From Pseudonocardia sp. (lineage in GTDB: Bacteria > Actinomycetota > Actinomycetes > Mycobacteriales > Pseudonocardiaceae), in NCBI RefSeq assembly GCF_029263155.1, contig NZ_JAJCYB010000101.1, positions 1 to 64,000 of the forward strand: DNA of 64,000 nt. Direction: 5' to 3'. The notes under the pieces were generated by a model, which was given only the letters and a program-made list of their open reading frames with translations, made no database searches and was not told where the DNA came from. This document shows, piece by piece, positions 24,925 through 33,645 of the stretch (the first letter of the stretch is position 1; every line of letters starts with the position of its first letter). Both the position numbers and the translations under genes were made by a program.

Positions 24925-25347
24925 CAGGGTTCGACGCGCCGGTGCCCGTGCGGGCTGCCCGCCACCTACGCCGCCTGCTGCGGCCGGTTCCACGGCGGGG
25001 AGGCGGCGCCGACCGCGGAGGCGCTGATGCGGTCGCGCTACAGCGCGTTCGCCGTGGGTGACCGCGCCTACCTGCACGCCACCTGGGACCCCGACACCCG
25101 CCCACGCCGCGTCGAGATCGATCCGGATACGCGGTGGACGGGGCTGGAGGTGCTCGGCGGCACCGGGGGCGGGCTGCTGGAGCCGACGGGCACCGTCGAG
25201 TTCCGGGCGCACCACGCCGGCGGTGTGGTGGCCGAGCTCAGCCGGTTCCGGCGGGTGGCCGGTCGCTGGGTCTACGTCGGCCCGACCGACCGGCGGGGAC
25301 CGCTCAGAACTGCAGGCCCAGCGCCCACCCGCCGAGCATCCAGCTGA
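24907..25347 (+). CDS. YchJ-like SEC-C motif protein (UPF0225 type)
   Basis: A 146-aa protein beginning with a SEC-C type zinc motif, CPCG-x9-CC-GRFH, followed by the family segment AEALMRSRYSAFAVGD and an NTF2-like beta region (VEFRAHHAGGVVAELSRFRRV). Function unknown; the zinc motif resembles that of the SecA C-terminus. ATG 24907 is 7 nt after TAGGTT (24894-24899). The 3' end overlaps the convergent DASS transporter gene by 44 bp, so antisense interference is possible. Confidence 0.85.
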   Translation: MGPSSDQGSTRRCPCGLPATYAACCGRFHGGEAAPTAEALMRSRYSAFAVGDRAYLHATWDPDTRPRRVEIDPDTRWTGLEVLGGTGGGLLEPTGTVEFRAHHAGGVVAELSRFRRVAGRWVYVGPTDRRGPLRTAGPAPTRRASS

Positions 25348-26908
25348 ACAGGGTGATCAGCAGGACCCCGATGACGTTGAGCACCGCGCCGCCGCGCGCC
25401 ATCTGGCCGATGGTCACGGTGCCGCTGCCGAACACGATCGCGTTGGGCGGGGTGCCGACGGGCAGCATGAACGCGCAGGTCGCCGCCAGCGCCGCCGGGA
25501 TGAGCAGGGTCATCGAGTCGGCGCCGATGCCCAGCGCGACGCCACCGAGCACGGGGATGAACGTCGCGGCGGTGGCGGTGTTGCTGGTGACCTCGGTGAG
25601 CAGCAGGACGATCGCGACGACCGCCATGACGAGCAGCACGATCGGCAGCACGCCGAGGGCCTCGACCCGGGTCCCGATCCACGCGTCCAGCCCGCTGGCG
25701 GCGACCGCACTCGCGAGGCTCAGCCCGCCGCCGAAGAGCAGCAGCACGCCCCAGGGCAGCCCCTTCTGGGCGTCGTCCCAGTTCAGCAGCATCTCGCCGC
25801 CCCGGTCGTCGGCCCGGGGGTGGCCCGGCAGGAGGAACAGGACGATGCCGGCCGCGATGGCGATGGCGGTGTCGTCGAGCCCGCCGAGCCAGGGCAGTGC
25901 CGATCCGACGGGTTCGATGCGGGCGAGCAGGCCGGGGACGATCCACAGGAACGCCGCTACGGCGAACACCGCGAGCACGCGCCTCTCCCCGGTGCTGACC
26001 GGTCCCAGCTCGCGGACCTGCCCGGCGATCATCTCCTTGCCACCGGGGATCTCCTCGAGCCCGCTGCGGAACAGCACCCGGGTGACGAGCAGCCAGGCGA
26101 TCGCCAGGAACACCACGACGATCGGTACGCCCAGCTGCATCCAGCCCAGGAAGGTGATCTCGCGGTCGAGCTGCTCCTCGGCGTAGGCGGCGACGATGGC
26201 GTTGGGCGGGCTGCCCAGCAGCGTGCCGAGGCCGCCGATCGAGGCCGACCAGGCGATGGACAGCACGAGCCCGACACCGAAGATCCGCACGGACGGGTCG
26301 TCGACGGTGTCGCTGATCGCGGATCCGCGGCGGACCTCACCGGTGCCGTGGCTGCGTTCGACGACCAGCGCGAGCACGCTCAGCGCGATCGGCAGCATCA
26401 TCAGCGTCGTCGCCGTGTTGGACACCCACATCGACAGGAACGCCGTCGCGATCATCATGCCGAGCACGATCCGGCGGGGGTGGGTGCCGACCGCCCGCAG
26501 CGTCAGCAGGGCGATGCGCCGGTGCAGGTTCCACTTCTGCATGGCGATGGCGATCAGGAACCCGCCCATGAACAGGAAGACGATGTCGCTGGCGTACGGG
26601 GCGGTGGCGTCGCCGACGGACAGGACGCCGAAGGCGGGGAAGGCGACGATCGGGACCAGCGCGGTGGCCGAGAGGGGGATGGCCTCGGTCATCCACCACA
26701 CGGCCATCAGCACGCCGATCGCGGCGACCGTGCGTCCGGCGGGCTCCAGCCCGGTCGCCGAGCCGAGGGCGAGCCAGGTCAGCGCGGAGGCGACGAGCCC
26801 GGCCCCGCGGAAGGCCCACACCCGACCCGGCGGGCGCGCGTCGGTGGGGGTCCCGGGCGGCCCGGCGGGCCGTTCGTCGGGGCGTGGTGCGGGACGGGTG
26901 CTCGTCAT
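25304..26908 (-). CDS. DASS family sodium/anion symporter (SLC13-type)
   Basis: A 534-aa membrane protein with about 11-13 hydrophobic segments after a Pro-rich 30-residue tail. Both halves carry the SNT sodium/carboxylate-binding signature of the family: VSNTATTLMMLPI near residue 162 and SNTATAATFIPV near residue 440. Family members import di- and tricarboxylates or sulfate with Na+; the substrate here cannot be decided. GGAGGAG is 6 nt before ATG 26908. It is divergent from the VOC gene. Confidence 0.9.
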   Translation of the reverse strand: MTSTRPAPRPDERPAGPPGTPTDARPPGRVWAFRGAGLVASALTWLALGSATGLEPAGRTVAAIGVLMAVWWMTEAIPLSATALVPIVAFPAFGVLSVGDATAPYASDIVFLFMGGFLIAIAMQKWNLHRRIALLTLRAVGTHPRRIVLGMMIATAFLSMWVSNTATTLMMLPIALSVLALVVERSHGTGEVRRGSAISDTVDDPSVRIFGVGLVLSIAWSASIGGLGTLLGSPPNAIVAAYAEEQLDREITFLGWMQLGVPIVVVFLAIAWLLVTRVLFRSGLEEIPGGKEMIAGQVRELGPVSTGERRVLAVFAVAAFLWIVPGLLARIEPVGSALPWLGGLDDTAIAIAAGIVLFLLPGHPRADDRGGEMLLNWDDAQKGLPWGVLLLFGGGLSLASAVAASGLDAWIGTRVEALGVLPIVLLVMAVVAIVLLLTEVTSNTATAATFIPVLGGVALGIGADSMTLLIPAALAATCAFMLPVGTPPNAIVFGSGTVTIGQMARGGAVLNVIGVLLITLFSWMLGGWALGLQF

Positions 26909-27048
26909 GCGCGGGCTCCTCCGGCCACCGACTCCTCCATTCGGCGGACGCTACCCGATCGTGTCGCGTCGTCCGGCCGGAGCACGTGTGCCGCCGGATG
27001 TCCGATCCGTTCACGACCCGGGCCGGTACGGAGTCCTACCGTGCGGCC

Positions 27049-27450
27049 ATGACGATCGAGGCGAAGCTGGACGCCGTCGGGCTCGTGGTGGCCGACATGG
27101 CGGCGGCCTGCGCGTTCTACCGGATGCTGGGTCTGCAGATCCCCGACGGCGCCGAGACCGCCCCGCACGCCGAGGCGGTCCTGCCCGGCGGGGTGCGGCT
27201 GATGTTCGACATCGAGGACATCGCCCGGTCCCTGGATCCGGGCTGGGCCGCACCGGCGGGCGGGGGACGCACGAGCCTGGCGTTCCTGGTGCCCGCCCCG
27301 GTCGCGGTCGACGCCGCGTACGCCGAGCTGACCGGGGCGGGGTACCGCGGCGAGCGGGAACCGTTCGACGCCCCGTGGGGGCAGCGCTACGCCACGGTGC
27401 TGGATCCGGACGGCACGGGCGTGGACCTGTTCGCCGCGCTCACGAGCTGA
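27049..27450 (+). CDS. VOC (glyoxalase/dioxygenase-fold) family protein
   Basis: A 133-aa vicinal-oxygen-chelate protein with two beta-alpha-beta-beta-beta halves: VGLVVADMAAACAFYRMLGL at the start and RYATVLDPDGTGVDLF at the end. The DPDG turn is typical. Metal-binding residues cannot be firmly assigned, and the substrate is unknown. ATG 27049 is 6 nt after TACCGT (27037-27042). Its last 64 bp overlap the convergent AraC-type gene. Confidence 0.85.
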   Translation: MTIEAKLDAVGLVVADMAAACAFYRMLGLQIPDGAETAPHAEAVLPGGVRLMFDIEDIARSLDPGWAAPAGGGRTSLAFLVPAPVAVDAAYAELTGAGYRGEREPFDAPWGQRYATVLDPDGTGVDLFAALTS

Positions 27451-28145
27451 CCCGGCGCGATGTCGGCGAGCGCGCGGAACTCGCGGGACAGGTGCGGCTG
27501 GTCGGCGTAGCCCGCGTCGACCGCGACCGCGGCCGGGGCAGCGCCCGCGTACAGCAGTGCGACGGCCCGGCGGAACCGGAGGACCCGGCGCAGCACCGCC
27601 GGGCCGTAGCCGAAGTGCTCCAGACACCGGCGGTGCAGGGTGCGGGTGGTGCAGCCCAGGGCGTCCGCGGTGGCCGCCACCCCGGACCCGCCCGCGATCC
27701 GCGCCACCACCTCGCGCGGGGGCCGGGCACCGCCCGCCGGCAGTCCCAGCGCGATCTCGGCGAGCAGGTCGAGCTCACGCGGGCCGGTGCCGGCGGGCGC
27801 GCCGGCCAGCCGCTGCACCCCCGCGCGCGCCGTCCGGGGGTGCAGCTCCGCGAGCGCGACGCGCCGATCGCGCAGCTCCGCGGCCGGGACGCCCAGCAGC
27901 GAGGGCAGGGCACCCGGGGTGAACCGCAGCCCCGCCGTGACCGAGCCGGGTGCCACGACGACGGGATGTGCCGTGGTGTCCGGCCCGGCCACCAGCAGCT
28001 CGCCGGCGGACCAGACCAGGTCCATGCAGGAGTCGGGTACGACGTTCTGGACGCGTGCGGGCTCGGTGCCGCCGAGCACCGAGACCCACCCGCACTCCAC
28101 GAGCCCGGCCAGCCGCGCGGGGGCCGGGTACTCGCGATAGGTCAC
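27387..28145 (-). CDS. AraC-type helix-turn-helix regulator
   Basis: A 252-aa regulator. Residues 1-150 form a sensor domain (opens with REYPAPARLAGLVECGW; later PDSCMDLVW) of the kind called DUF6597 in actinobacterial AraC proteins. The C-terminal 100 residues are the double helix-turn-helix: GVAATADALGCTTRTLHRRC and AVAVDAGYADQPHLSREFR. GTG 28145 is 6 nt after minus-strand TACCGT (28152-28157). It may regulate the overlapping VOC gene; that is inference from position. Confidence 0.85.
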   Translation of the reverse strand: MTYREYPAPARLAGLVECGWVSVLGGTEPARVQNVVPDSCMDLVWSAGELLVAGPDTTAHPVVVAPGSVTAGLRFTPGALPSLLGVPAAELRDRRVALAELHPRTARAGVQRLAGAPAGTGPRELDLLAEIALGLPAGGARPPREVVARIAGGSGVAATADALGCTTRTLHRRCLEHFGYGPAVLRRVLRFRRAVALLYAGAAPAAVAVDAGYADQPHLSREFRALADIAPGQLVSAANRSTPVPSGSSTVA

Positions 28146-28188
28146 GCGCCGACGGTAGCGTGATCCACCGACACCCTCAGGAGCCCGT

Positions 28189-31002
28189 TCACGCCGTGGC
28201 GTGGCCGTTGCGGCTCGCCCACACGGCGGCCTCGGCGCGGTTCGCGACGCCGAGCTTGCCCAGCACGTTCGCGACGTGGGTCTCGACGGTGCGCTCGGAG
28301 ACCACCAGCTCGGCGGCGATCTGCCGGTTGGTCCGGCCGTCGGCGAGCCGGGCGAGCACCTCCCGCTCGCGAGTCGTCAGCGGGACGGCGGAGCGCTGCG
28401 CGCTGCGGATCGCGACCAGCAGCTCGTCCGCGGCCGCCAACGCGGGCGCCATCCCGAGCCGCCGGGCGGTGTCGGCCGCGGACCGGGCCAGTCCGGCCGC
28501 CCGCTCGGCGTCCCCGGGGCGCCCGACCAGCAGCCGGGCGAGCGCGACCTGCGACAGCACCCGGTAGGGCAGCGCGCCGACCCGGTCCTCCATGGCGACG
28601 GCCTCGGCGAGCCGGCGCTCGGCCTCCTCGTCGCGGCCCAGCGCGGCGGCGAGCACGCCCAGCACGCGCGACACCGACCCGTCGCAGCGGACCGATCCGG
28701 ACCCGCCTGCGATGAAGTCGGCGGCGAACGGTGTGGTGCGGGCCAGGCAGCGGGCGACGGTGTCGGTGTCACCGAGCCGGGCCGCGAGCTCGCCGGTGCG
28801 CAGGACGATGGTGAGCCAGCGGCCGTCGGGGGGCAGGTCGTCGAGAACCGGGCGCAGCCGGTCGAGATAGTGGTGTGCGGTGTCGGTCTCGCCCGCGGCG
28901 TGCATGCGGGGCCCCATGTCGGCCCAGAAGATCGGCATCCAGCCGGCCAGGAGCCGTGCGTTCTCGGCGAGTTCCAGCATCTCGGCGTGGCGCCCGCTCA
29001 GGTCGAGCAGCTCGCTGCGGAACGCGCCGTCGACCCCGATCGCGCTGAGGTCACCGGTGCGCCGAGCCGCCGCGAGCGCGCGGTCGGCCTCCGCCTCCGC
29101 CTCGGCGAACCGGCCGCCGGTCAGGTGGCGCGCGGCGAGCAACCGGCGGTGGTGCCATGCCGCGAGCGGCCAGCCCAGGCGGTCGGCGAGTGCGGCGAGG
29201 TGGCCCAGCTCGGTGTCGACGACGTCGAGCGCGCCCCGCTGGAAGGCGGCGTCCACCCGCCACAGCCGACCCCACAGGTCGGCGTCGGGCGGCCCGCCGC
29301 GGCGGGTGAGGTCGAGCATGCGCGCCGCCAGCTCGACCCGTTCGGTCACGCCGGCCGGACCGCTGACGGCGTGCTGGCGGGCCCGCAGGGCGTCGGCGAG
29401 CGCGCCGGGCGAGCCGCTCTCCTCGGCCAGTCGCAGGGCCAGCGCGCTGGCGGCGTCCACTCCCTCCCAGCCGACGGTGTCGGAGACAGCGAGGGCACGC
29501 TGGGCCAGCACCCGGGCCCGACCGGCGGTGTCGCCGGGCGCCAGCGCCCGCAGCGCGACGTCGCACAGGTCGATGATGTCGGTGTTGTGCGGACCGCAGA
29601 TGCCGCGCACGGCGAGCGCGGCACGCACGAGCACCGCCGGGTCGCCGGACTCGGTGGCCGCCGCGCGGCAGCGGCGGACGGCGGAGTCGGGCAGGCCCGC
29701 GGCGAACTCGGCGTCGGCGGCGTCGAGCCGCAGCCCGGCGCGGGTTCCGGCGTCGAGTCCCGGCAGGGCGAGCGCGGCGTCGAGGAGCTCGACCGCACGG
29801 TCGAAGGCGAGGGCGGCGGAGGCGGTGCCGGCCGCGGCGCGGCAGGCGTCCACCGCCGCGGCGCGCGTCGCGGCGTCGACGGCGGACCGCAGCCGGTGGG
29901 TCACCGCCTCGCCGGGCAGCGCACCGGCCTCGATCGCCGCCGCCAGGCGCGCGTGCCAGTCGAGGCGACGGGCCGCGGGGAGCCGGTCGTAGACGGCCTC
30001 GCGGAGCAGGGCGTGGGCGGGGTCGAACAGCGGTGGGGCGCCCGCCTGCAGCAGCCCGGCCGCGGCGGCCGTCTCCAGCCCGCTCAGCGCGGCGGCGTAG
30101 TCCGGGGGCAGCTCCGCGTCGCCGAGCAGCAGGAGATGGTCCGGGCTGCACCCGGGTCCGGTCACGCTCGCCACCTCGACGGCGAGGCGGGCCGCCGGAT
30201 CGAGGCGGGCGAGGCGCTCGGCGGTGCCGTCGGCGAGGTCGTCGGGCACTCCCAGCGGCCACGACCCGTCGGCCGGGGCCGGGACGGCGGCGCGACCGGT
30301 GTCGGCGAGGGTCGCCATCAGCGAGCCGACCAGCAGCGGGTTCCCCGCCCCCGCCCGGGCCAGTACAGCGGCCCACGACCGGTGGATGTCCGCCGGGAGC
30401 AGCGAGGTGACCTCGGCGAGGGACCACGGCCGCAGCGCGATGGTCCGGGTGCAGCCGAGGCGGCGCAGCTCGGTGAGGGCCGAGCGCAGTGCGGGCCCCT
30501 GCTCGGTCGAGCGGTACGTCACGACGAGGACGAGCCACGGGCGTCCCGCGGCCATGGCGAGCAGCCGCAGCGTCGACTCGTCGGCCCAGTGCACGTCCTC
30601 CAGCACCACGACGAGCCCCGTCCCGGTCGCCGAGGCCACCAGCCCGTCGAGCACGGCGTCGAAGGCGAGGGTCCGCGCGGCACGGGCGAGCAGCGTGCCC
30701 GCGGCGGGGTCGCTGGTCCGGGGGAGCGGGGCGCCGATCGCCGTCAGTGCCGCGCGCTCGGGGCGTCCGGCGAGCGCGAGCAACCACGGCCACAGCGGCG
30801 GCGCGCCCTCCTGGGGATCGGCCCGGCCGGCGATCACCGGGCACCCGACGTCGGCGAGCAGCTCGGCGACGAGCCGGGTCTTGCCCATCCCCGGTTCGCC
30901 GGCCACGAGGACGACGGCCGCCTCGCCGCGGGCGCCCCCGGCGACGGCCGAGCGTAGTTCGGCGAGCGCCGCGGCACGGCCGACGAAGGGCCCGGGTGGC
31001 AT
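28189..31002 (-). CDS. LuxR-family regulator with N-terminal AAA/STAND ATPase (LAL type)
   Basis: A 937-aa large ATP-binding LuxR regulator. The N-terminus FVGRAAALAELR leads to Walker A GEPGMGKTRL near residue 40 and Walker B VVVLEDVHWADE. A long TPR-like helical region fills the middle, and the last 60 residues are the LuxR helix-turn-helix (LTTREREVLARLADGRTNRQIA). Such proteins switch on degradative or secondary-metabolite genes when ATP and ligand bind. ATG 31002 is chosen because the domain starts there and CACACT, one mismatch from TANNNT, lies 7 nt upstream; GTG 31026 is an alternative. Confidence 0.88.
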   Translation of the reverse strand: MPPGPFVGRAAALAELRSAVAGGARGEAAVVLVAGEPGMGKTRLVAELLADVGCPVIAGRADPQEGAPPLWPWLLALAGRPERAALTAIGAPLPRTSDPAAGTLLARAARTLAFDAVLDGLVASATGTGLVVVLEDVHWADESTLRLLAMAAGRPWLVLVVTYRSTEQGPALRSALTELRRLGCTRTIALRPWSLAEVTSLLPADIHRSWAAVLARAGAGNPLLVGSLMATLADTGRAAVPAPADGSWPLGVPDDLADGTAERLARLDPAARLAVEVASVTGPGCSPDHLLLLGDAELPPDYAAALSGLETAAAAGLLQAGAPPLFDPAHALLREAVYDRLPAARRLDWHARLAAAIEAGALPGEAVTHRLRSAVDAATRAAAVDACRAAAGTASAALAFDRAVELLDAALALPGLDAGTRAGLRLDAADAEFAAGLPDSAVRRCRAAATESGDPAVLVRAALAVRGICGPHNTDIIDLCDVALRALAPGDTAGRARVLAQRALAVSDTVGWEGVDAASALALRLAEESGSPGALADALRARQHAVSGPAGVTERVELAARMLDLTRRGGPPDADLWGRLWRVDAAFQRGALDVVDTELGHLAALADRLGWPLAAWHHRRLLAARHLTGGRFAEAEAEADRALAAARRTGDLSAIGVDGAFRSELLDLSGRHAEMLELAENARLLAGWMPIFWADMGPRMHAAGETDTAHHYLDRLRPVLDDLPPDGRWLTIVLRTGELAARLGDTDTVARCLARTTPFAADFIAGGSGSVRCDGSVSRVLGVLAAALGRDEEAERRLAEAVAMEDRVGALPYRVLSQVALARLLVGRPGDAERAAGLARSAADTARRLGMAPALAAADELLVAIRSAQRSAVPLTTREREVLARLADGRTNRQIAAELVVSERTVETHVANVLGKLGVANRAEAAVWASRNGHATA

Positions 31003-31043
31003 GTGCGTCAGTGTGGTGCACGGCACTGCAGGCCGTCGACACC

Positions 31044-31083
31044 CGGGACACCGACAACCGGGACACCGACAACCGGGACACCG
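31044..31083. repeat. 15-bp tandem repeat upstream of the LuxR gene
   Basis: CGGGACACCGACAAC repeated 2.7 times without mismatch (31044-31058, 31059-31073, partial to 31083). It sits 40-80 bp upstream of the regulator's start, where activator or repressor sites would be expected. Confidence 0.75.
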
Positions 31084-31092
31084 GCCCGACGC

Positions 31093-31125
31093 GACCGGCC
31101 CCCGACGTGCGGTCGGGGGCCGGTC
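31093..31125 (-). terminator. yceI terminator, 14-bp perfect stem
   Basis: Inverted repeat GACCGGCCCCCGAC / GTCGGGGGCCGGTC with a 5-nt loop, 12 bp beyond the yceI stop codon on the minus strand. It separates yceI from the downstream LuxR-type gene. Confidence 0.75.
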
Positions 31126-31137
31126 GGAGGGGAACGG

Positions 31138-31698
31138 TCAGGAGGTGCGCAGCACGCCCTGGATCTCGAGGGTGATCTGCACCTTCTCGCTGACGACGAC
31201 GCCGCCGCCGTCCATCGGCATCGAGATGTCGACGCCGAAGTCGCTGCGGTTGATCGAGGTGGTGCCGGTGAAGCCCGCGCGCGTGCCGCCGTAGGCGTCC
31301 GGGCCGAAGCCGTTGACCTCGAGCGCCAGAGGCACGGACCGCGTCACCCCCTTGATGGTGAGGTCGCCGTCGACGACCAGGTCGTCACCGTCCACGCGCA
31401 CTCCGGTGGAGGTGTAGGTCCAGGTCGGGTTGCGCTCGACGTCGAAGAAGTCGGCCGAGCGGATGTGGCCGTCACGCTGCTCGTTGCCGGTGTCGATCGA
31501 GGCGGCGTCGATCTCCGCGCGCACGCTCGATGTGGTGACATCCTCGCCGGTGACGATCTCCCCGGAGAATCCGGCGAACCGTCCGCGTACCTTGCTCACC
31601 ATCATGTGGCGCACGGTGAAGGAGACGTCGGAGTGCACCGGGTCGATGTCCCAGGTTCCCGCGACGTAGCCGGGGATCTGGGTCGTTGCCGTGGTCAT
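31138..31698 (-). CDS. YceI family protein (lipocalin-like, polyisoprenoid-binding)
   Basis: A 186-aa YceI domain: GTWDIDPVHSDVSFTVRHMMVSKVRGRF at the start and SINRSDFGV near the end, the two family hallmarks. YceI proteins form a beta barrel that binds isoprenoid chains. No signal peptide is visible, so it is probably cytoplasmic. GGAGG just upstream fixes ATG 31698, although the frame is open to 31758. The divergent MarR gene and shared inverted repeats point to MarR control. Confidence 0.92.
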   Translation of the reverse strand: MTTATTQIPGYVAGTWDIDPVHSDVSFTVRHMMVSKVRGRFAGFSGEIVTGEDVTTSSVRAEIDAASIDTGNEQRDGHIRSADFFDVERNPTWTYTSTGVRVDGDDLVVDGDLTIKGVTRSVPLALEVNGFGPDAYGGTRAGFTGTTSINRSDFGVDISMPMDGGGVVVSEKVQITLEIQGVLRTS

Positions 31699-31718
31699 CG
31701 GTTCCTCCGTGAACTTGG

Positions 31719-31771
31719 TTGAACTCTCAGGTGTTGAGAGCGACAGTAGTACCAACAAGGTGAGAGTTCAA
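31719..31771. promoter_or_regulatory. MarR-type operator between yceI and marR
   Basis: Two nested dyads: TTGAACTCTCA (31719-31729) is the exact inverse of TGAGAGTTCAA (31761-31771), and CTCTCA (31724-31729) pairs with TGAGAG (31735-31740), a 17-bp palindrome. The sites lie between the divergent yceI and marR genes, so the MarR protein probably represses both. Which site is bound is inferred. Confidence 0.6.
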
Positions 31772-31788
31772 CTATTCCGGGAGGGTCC

Positions 31789-32295
31789 GTGACCGAGCCG
31801 CGGTGGCTGGACGACGACGAGCAGCGCACCTGGCGCAGCTTCCTCACCGCCAGCCGGCTCCTGTGGGACCGCATCGATCGCCAGCTCCAGCACGGAGCCG
31901 GGCTCCCGCACGCCTACTACGAGATCCTCGCCCGCCTGTCCGAGGCGCCGGGTCGCACCCTGCGGATGAGCCAGCTGGCCACGTCGTCGCTGTCCTCGCG
32001 CAGCCGGCTCTCCCACGCCGTCTCCCGCATGGAGGAGGCCGGGTGGGTGCTCCGCAGGCCGTGCCCCTCGGACCGGCGCGGGGCGCTCGCCGAGCTGACC
32101 GACGCCGGCCTCGCCCGGCTGGAGAGCGCCGCCCGCGGCCACGTCGAGGAGGTCCGGACGCTGCTGTTCGACCAGCTCAGCCCCGCCCAGCAGGCCGCGT
32201 TGCTCGACATCAGCGAGGCGCTGACCGCCCATCTCGCCCCCGAGCCGCTGTGGCCCGCCGTCGCCGACCGGGCCGCCGACGACGAGCAGCGGTAG
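31789..32295 (+). CDS. MarR family transcriptional regulator
   Basis: A 168-aa winged-helix regulator. The central DNA-binding part reads MSQLATSSLSSRSRLSHAVSRMEEAGWV followed by the wing CPSDRRGALAELTDAG; helices at both ends form the dimer. GGGAGGG lies 5 nt upstream of GTG 31789. The gene is divergent from yceI with a shared dyad, so autoregulation and yceI control are likely. MarR proteins respond to small phenolic or lipophilic ligands; the ligand here is unknown. Confidence 0.9.
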   Translation: MTEPRWLDDDEQRTWRSFLTASRLLWDRIDRQLQHGAGLPHAYYEILARLSEAPGRTLRMSQLATSSLSSRSRLSHAVSRMEEAGWVLRRPCPSDRRGALAELTDAGLARLESAARGHVEEVRTLLFDQLSPAQQAALLDISEALTAHLAPEPLWPAVADRAADDEQR

Positions 32296-32357
32296 CCGCC
32301 GTACGACCGCCCGCCATCCCCCGGGCGCCCGGCCGGGTGGGATCGGTGGCGTGGGGG

Positions 32358-32446
32358 CCGGACCGCGAGGACGGGTCCCGAACGCCGGTGCCGGCGGGCG
32401 ATGACGCCGTCATCGCCCGCCCGGGTCCGTCGCCCTCGCGGTCCGG
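32358..32446. terminator. nested bidirectional terminator between marR and adh
   Basis: Outer arms CCGGACCGCGAG (32358-32369) and CTCGCGGTCCGG (32435-32446) enclose an inner perfect 13-bp stem GGCGGGCGATGAC / GTCATCGCCCGCC (32393-32421, loop GCC). The structure lies between two convergent genes and accounts for most of the 161-bp gap. Confidence 0.75.
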
Positions 32447-32456
32447 TAGCCGGTTC

Positions 32457-33524
32457 CTACGGGAAGGTGATCAGTGGCTTGACGATCCCGTCGGCCTTGG
32501 TCGTCATCATCTCGAACGCCTCGCCGATCCGGTCGAAACCGAACGTGTGCGTCGTCATGGGTGTCGGGTCGATGCGACCGGACGCCAGCAGGCGCAGCAG
32601 CCGCTTCATCCGCTCGCTGCCGCCGGGGCACAGGCCGGTGTGCACGGCCTTGTCGTTCATGCCCAGGCCGAACGCGTCGAGCGGCAGCTGCAGCGGCGCC
32701 GGGTTCTCCCCGTGGTACCCGACGTTCGACACGCGCCCGCCGGCCTTCGTGACCCGCAGGCACGCCTCGAAGGTGTCCGGGAAGCCGAAGGCCTCGATGG
32801 CGGCATCGGTGCCCTCACCACCGGTGAGGTCCATGATCTGCTCGACCGGGTCGCCCGCGGTGAAGTCGACGATGTCGGTGGCGCCGAAGCGCTTGGCCAG
32901 GGCCTGCCGCTCGGGGCGGGACTCCACGGCGATGATCCGCCCGGCGCCCATCAGCTGGGCGCCGATGGTGGCGGACAGCCCGACCGGGCCCTGGGCGAAG
33001 ATCGCCACGGTCTCGCCGAACTGCAGGTAGCAGTGCTCGACGCCCATGAAGCCGGTGGTGAGCATGTCGCAGCAGTAGGCGGCCTGCTCGTCGCTGATCG
33101 TCTCCGGGATCGGCGTGAGGTTGGCGGCGGCGGCCGGTACCACGAAGTACTCGGCCATGTTGCCGTCCATCTGGACGGTGTACTTGTAGCCGCCCAGCGC
33201 ACCGCCGCACTGGCTGGTGAACCCGCGCTGGCACGCCGAACAGCGGTAGCACGGCGTCACCGCGCAGACGACGACGCGCTGGCCCTCGGAGAACCCGGTG
33301 ACGGCCGACCCGAGCTTGTGGATCACGCCGACGGACTCGTGGCCCAGCGTGCGGCCGTCCGGCACCGGCAGGGCGCCCTTGACGGTGTGCACGTCGGAGG
33401 TGCAGATCAGGGCCGCGGTGGTGCGGACGATCGCCTCCTCCGGTCCGGGCTCCGGGACCGGCTTCTCGACCACCTCGGTCTCGCCGACACGTTTGATCAC
33501 GAACGATTTCATCGTCTCCGGCAC
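32457..33524 (-). CDS. zinc-dependent alcohol dehydrogenase (secondary-alcohol/isopropanol type)
   Basis: A 355-aa medium-chain dehydrogenase. Catalytic zinc ligands are in CTSDVHT and GHESVG; a structural zinc site CYRCSACQRGFTSQC has four Cys; the Rossmann loop is GPVGLSATIGAQLMGAG, and RIIAVESRP after it suggests NADP preference. CTSD-H, GAGRIIAV and GLCPGGSERM match the Thermoanaerobacter secondary-alcohol dehydrogenase pattern from memory, so isopropanol-to-acetone-type chemistry is likely. GTG 33524 has GGAAGGGG 8 nt upstream; ATG 33512 also fits. Confidence 0.9.
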   Translation of the reverse strand: MPETMKSFVIKRVGETEVVEKPVPEPGPEEAIVRTTAALICTSDVHTVKGALPVPDGRTLGHESVGVIHKLGSAVTGFSEGQRVVVCAVTPCYRCSACQRGFTSQCGGALGGYKYTVQMDGNMAEYFVVPAAAANLTPIPETISDEQAAYCCDMLTTGFMGVEHCYLQFGETVAIFAQGPVGLSATIGAQLMGAGRIIAVESRPERQALAKRFGATDIVDFTAGDPVEQIMDLTGGEGTDAAIEAFGFPDTFEACLRVTKAGGRVSNVGYHGENPAPLQLPLDAFGLGMNDKAVHTGLCPGGSERMKRLLRLLASGRIDPTPMTTHTFGFDRIGEAFEMMTTKADGIVKPLITFP

Positions 33525-33606
33525 AGGAACTGCCCCTTCCGGGCTCGGGAACCTCCGAGCATGCGCGTGATCGCATGTGATGCCGGTCTCAACCTGAGAC
33601 GCGGGC

Positions 33607-33645
33607 TAGGGTGGGTGCATGAGTGCGTTGAAGGCCCGCCCGTGA
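33607..33645 (+). promoter_or_regulatory. dop leader: leaderless micro-ORF coupled to dop
   Basis: TAGGGT (33607-33612) is followed after 6 nt by ATG 33619, which opens an 8-codon ORF (MSALKARP) ending in TGA 33643-33645. That stop overlaps the dop GTG (33642) as GTGA. GAAGG at 33630-33634, inside the micro-ORF, could serve as Shine-Dalgarno for dop. The layout implies a leaderless message in which translation of the peptide delivers ribosomes to dop. Confidence 0.55.

Noticed and set aside
31044..31083. CRISPR-like array
   Set aside because: The repeats are contiguous 15-mers with no spacers and no cas genes nearby.
31803..33641. Extension of the dop frame upstream through marR and adh
   Set aside because: The frame lacks motifs until the Dop N-terminus; marR and the alcohol dehydrogenase occupy the same DNA in other frames.
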